A stretch of DNA of 64,000 bases from contig NZ_CP034036.1 in NCBI RefSeq assembly GCF_005484965.1, positions 3,348,001 through 3,412,000 of the forward strand. The letters run 5' to 3'. This document shows positions 63,187-64,000 of the stretch, piece after piece (positions within the stretch are counted from its first letter, which is position 1; the number at the start of each line of letters is the position of its first letter). Source of the DNA: Brenneria nigrifluens DSM 30175 = ATCC 13028. Lineage in GTDB: Bacteria; Pseudomonadota; Gammaproteobacteria; Enterobacterales; Enterobacteriaceae. Position numbers and translations under genes: made by a program. The notes below the pieces were generated by a model. That model made no database searches. It was not told where the DNA came from and saw nothing but the letters and a program-made list of their open reading frames with translations.

Positions 63187-63845
63187 GGCAATCTCACTTT
63201 CTTTTCCAGATGATGGCCCAAAAGCTCAATCGAGAAGTTAATGATGAAGAACAACAGCCCAGCAAACGCATAAAATGGCAGCGTCATAAAAGTACGGGCG
63301 ATCACCTGTTGCGAACTGAGTAATAAATCAGCCACGCCAATGACGGACAGCAACGTCGAAGCCTTGACAATTTCCGCAGCAGAATTGACCCAGGTAGGCA
63401 GGATCTGGCGTAGCGCCTGCGGTAACTGGACGTAGCAGAGATCCTGAAAAAACGTCAGACCAATCGCCTTCGCCGCTTCACTCTGCCCCCTTGGTACCGC
63501 CTGCAGCGCACCGCGTACAATTTCCGCCACATGGGAACTGCAAAACATCGCCAGCGCCATGACTCCAGCCTCAAAGGGCCCGATATGCCAACCCAATGCC
63601 GGGGCGATATAAAAGCAGGACAACACCAGCACCAGCACCGGCGTGCCGCGTATCACATCAATATAAAACCGAACCGTCCAACGCACAGGTCCGCGGCCAT
63701 AACTCAGCAACAGTCCCACCACCGCTCCGAGCAATGTGCCTAACAAAATCGCCAGTACCGAACTGGATAACGTAATGGCGAAGCCCTGAGCCAACGTGGT
63801 TCTTGCCTGCCAAAGCTGATACCACCAGCTAAAAGGATCGTTCAT
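63183..63845 (-). CDS. Polar amino acid ABC transporter permease
   Basis: 220 residues, HisMQ type, with about five membrane helices and the EAA loop HVAEIVRGALQAVPRGQSEAAKAIGLTF. It pairs with the second permease cut by the window edge. The binding-protein gene is expected beyond the right end. Confidence 0.94.
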   Translation of the reverse strand: MNDPFSWWYQLWQARTTLAQGFAITLSSSVLAILLGTLLGAVVGLLLSYGRGPVRWTVRFYIDVIRGTPVLVLVLSCFYIAPALGWHIGPFEAGVMALAMFCSSHVAEIVRGALQAVPRGQSEAAKAIGLTFFQDLCYVQLPQALRQILPTWVNSAAEIVKASTLLSVIGVADLLLSSQQVIARTFMTLPFYAFAGLLFFIINFSIELLGHHLEKKVRLP

Positions 63846-63854
63846 CTCTTCTCC

Positions 63855-64000
63855 TTAACGCACCAGTACCAACCGCTGCTCAAGCGTGCGCAACAGCGCC
63901 GCCAGCAGGTAGCAGGTCGCGATGTACAACAAGCTGGTAACCAGCCAGGTTTCGATAACCCGATAACTTTCCAGATTGATTTTTCGCGCATAAAAAGTCA
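63855..64000 (-). CDS. Second ABC transporter permease, C-terminal part (5' end outside window)
   Basis: An open minus-strand frame enters from the right edge and ends at 63855. It encodes about 48 residues with a final membrane helix (TWLVTSLLYIATCYLLAALL) and the tail RTLEQRLVLVR, the usual end of a HisMQ-family permease. It lies nine bases upstream of the other permease and is co-transcribed. Confidence 0.85.
   Translation of the reverse strand, partial: TFYARKINLESYRVIETWLVTSLLYIATCYLLAALLRTLEQRLVLVR

Overview
The window is a chromosomal segment of a plant-associated enterobacterium. Gene content, operon order and protein sequences closely follow Escherichia coli, and the departures fit the family Pectobacteriaceae (Brenneria, Pectobacterium, Dickeya or Lonsdalea type). 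The genus is an inference. No rRNA, CRISPR array, prophage or transposase gene was seen.

Layout. 1-9.2 kb: the end of fur, glnS, the divergent N-acetylglucosamine genes nagE / nagBAC, and asnB. 9.3-9.95 kb: a five-gene tRNA operon (Met, Leu, Gln, Met, Gln) with a near-consensus promoter and terminator. 10-35.7 kb: the conserved envelope, translation and cofactor block ubiF, miaB, ybeZ-ybeY-ybeX-lnt, gltIJKL, ybeL, leuS-lptE-holA-nadD, rsfS-rlmH-mrdA-mrdB-rlpA, dacA, ybeD, lipB, lipA, tatE, then cspE. 36.3-39.8 kb: an aspartate/glutamate racemase family gene, the 19-codon gene ypfM, yffB, dapE, an M15 peptidase and ypfN. The last group lies far from the lip genes in E. coli, so this is a rearranged junction.

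39.8-57.1 kb is an accessory block between ypfN and tmcA, which are close neighbours in E. coli. It carries a lipoprotein subtilase autotransporter, an orphan ATPase, and a divergent TonB locus. The left arm of that locus is a signal-transducing outer-membrane receptor followed by an SbmA/YddA-type ABC transporter. The right arm is an ECF sigma factor, a FecR-like anti-sigma factor, a dedicated TonB-ExbB-ExbD, a second TldE/TldD protease pair and a thioredoxin with a large unknown C-terminal region. My reading is a self-contained system that senses, imports and degrades a peptide or small-protein ligand. It resembles the Fus and YddA-YddB-PqqL loci in layout, but has cytoplasmic TldD/E in place of a periplasmic M16 protease. 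This is the best candidate for an undescribed system here.

57.1-64 kb: tmcA, a DUF441 membrane protein, and a minus-strand operon with a polar amino acid ABC transporter (one permease cut by the window edge), RidA, an IclR regulator and a D-serine dehydratase-like PLP enzyme. The last group looks like an uptake and deamination pathway for a (D-)amino acid, with RidA removing the reactive enamine product.

Non-coding items recorded include a 193-bp MITE-like element between gltI and gltJ with a 62-bp deleted copy just upstream of lipA, a possible SroC-like 3' end before gltJ, a strong CRP site between nagE and nagB, and a run of five hairpins after fur.
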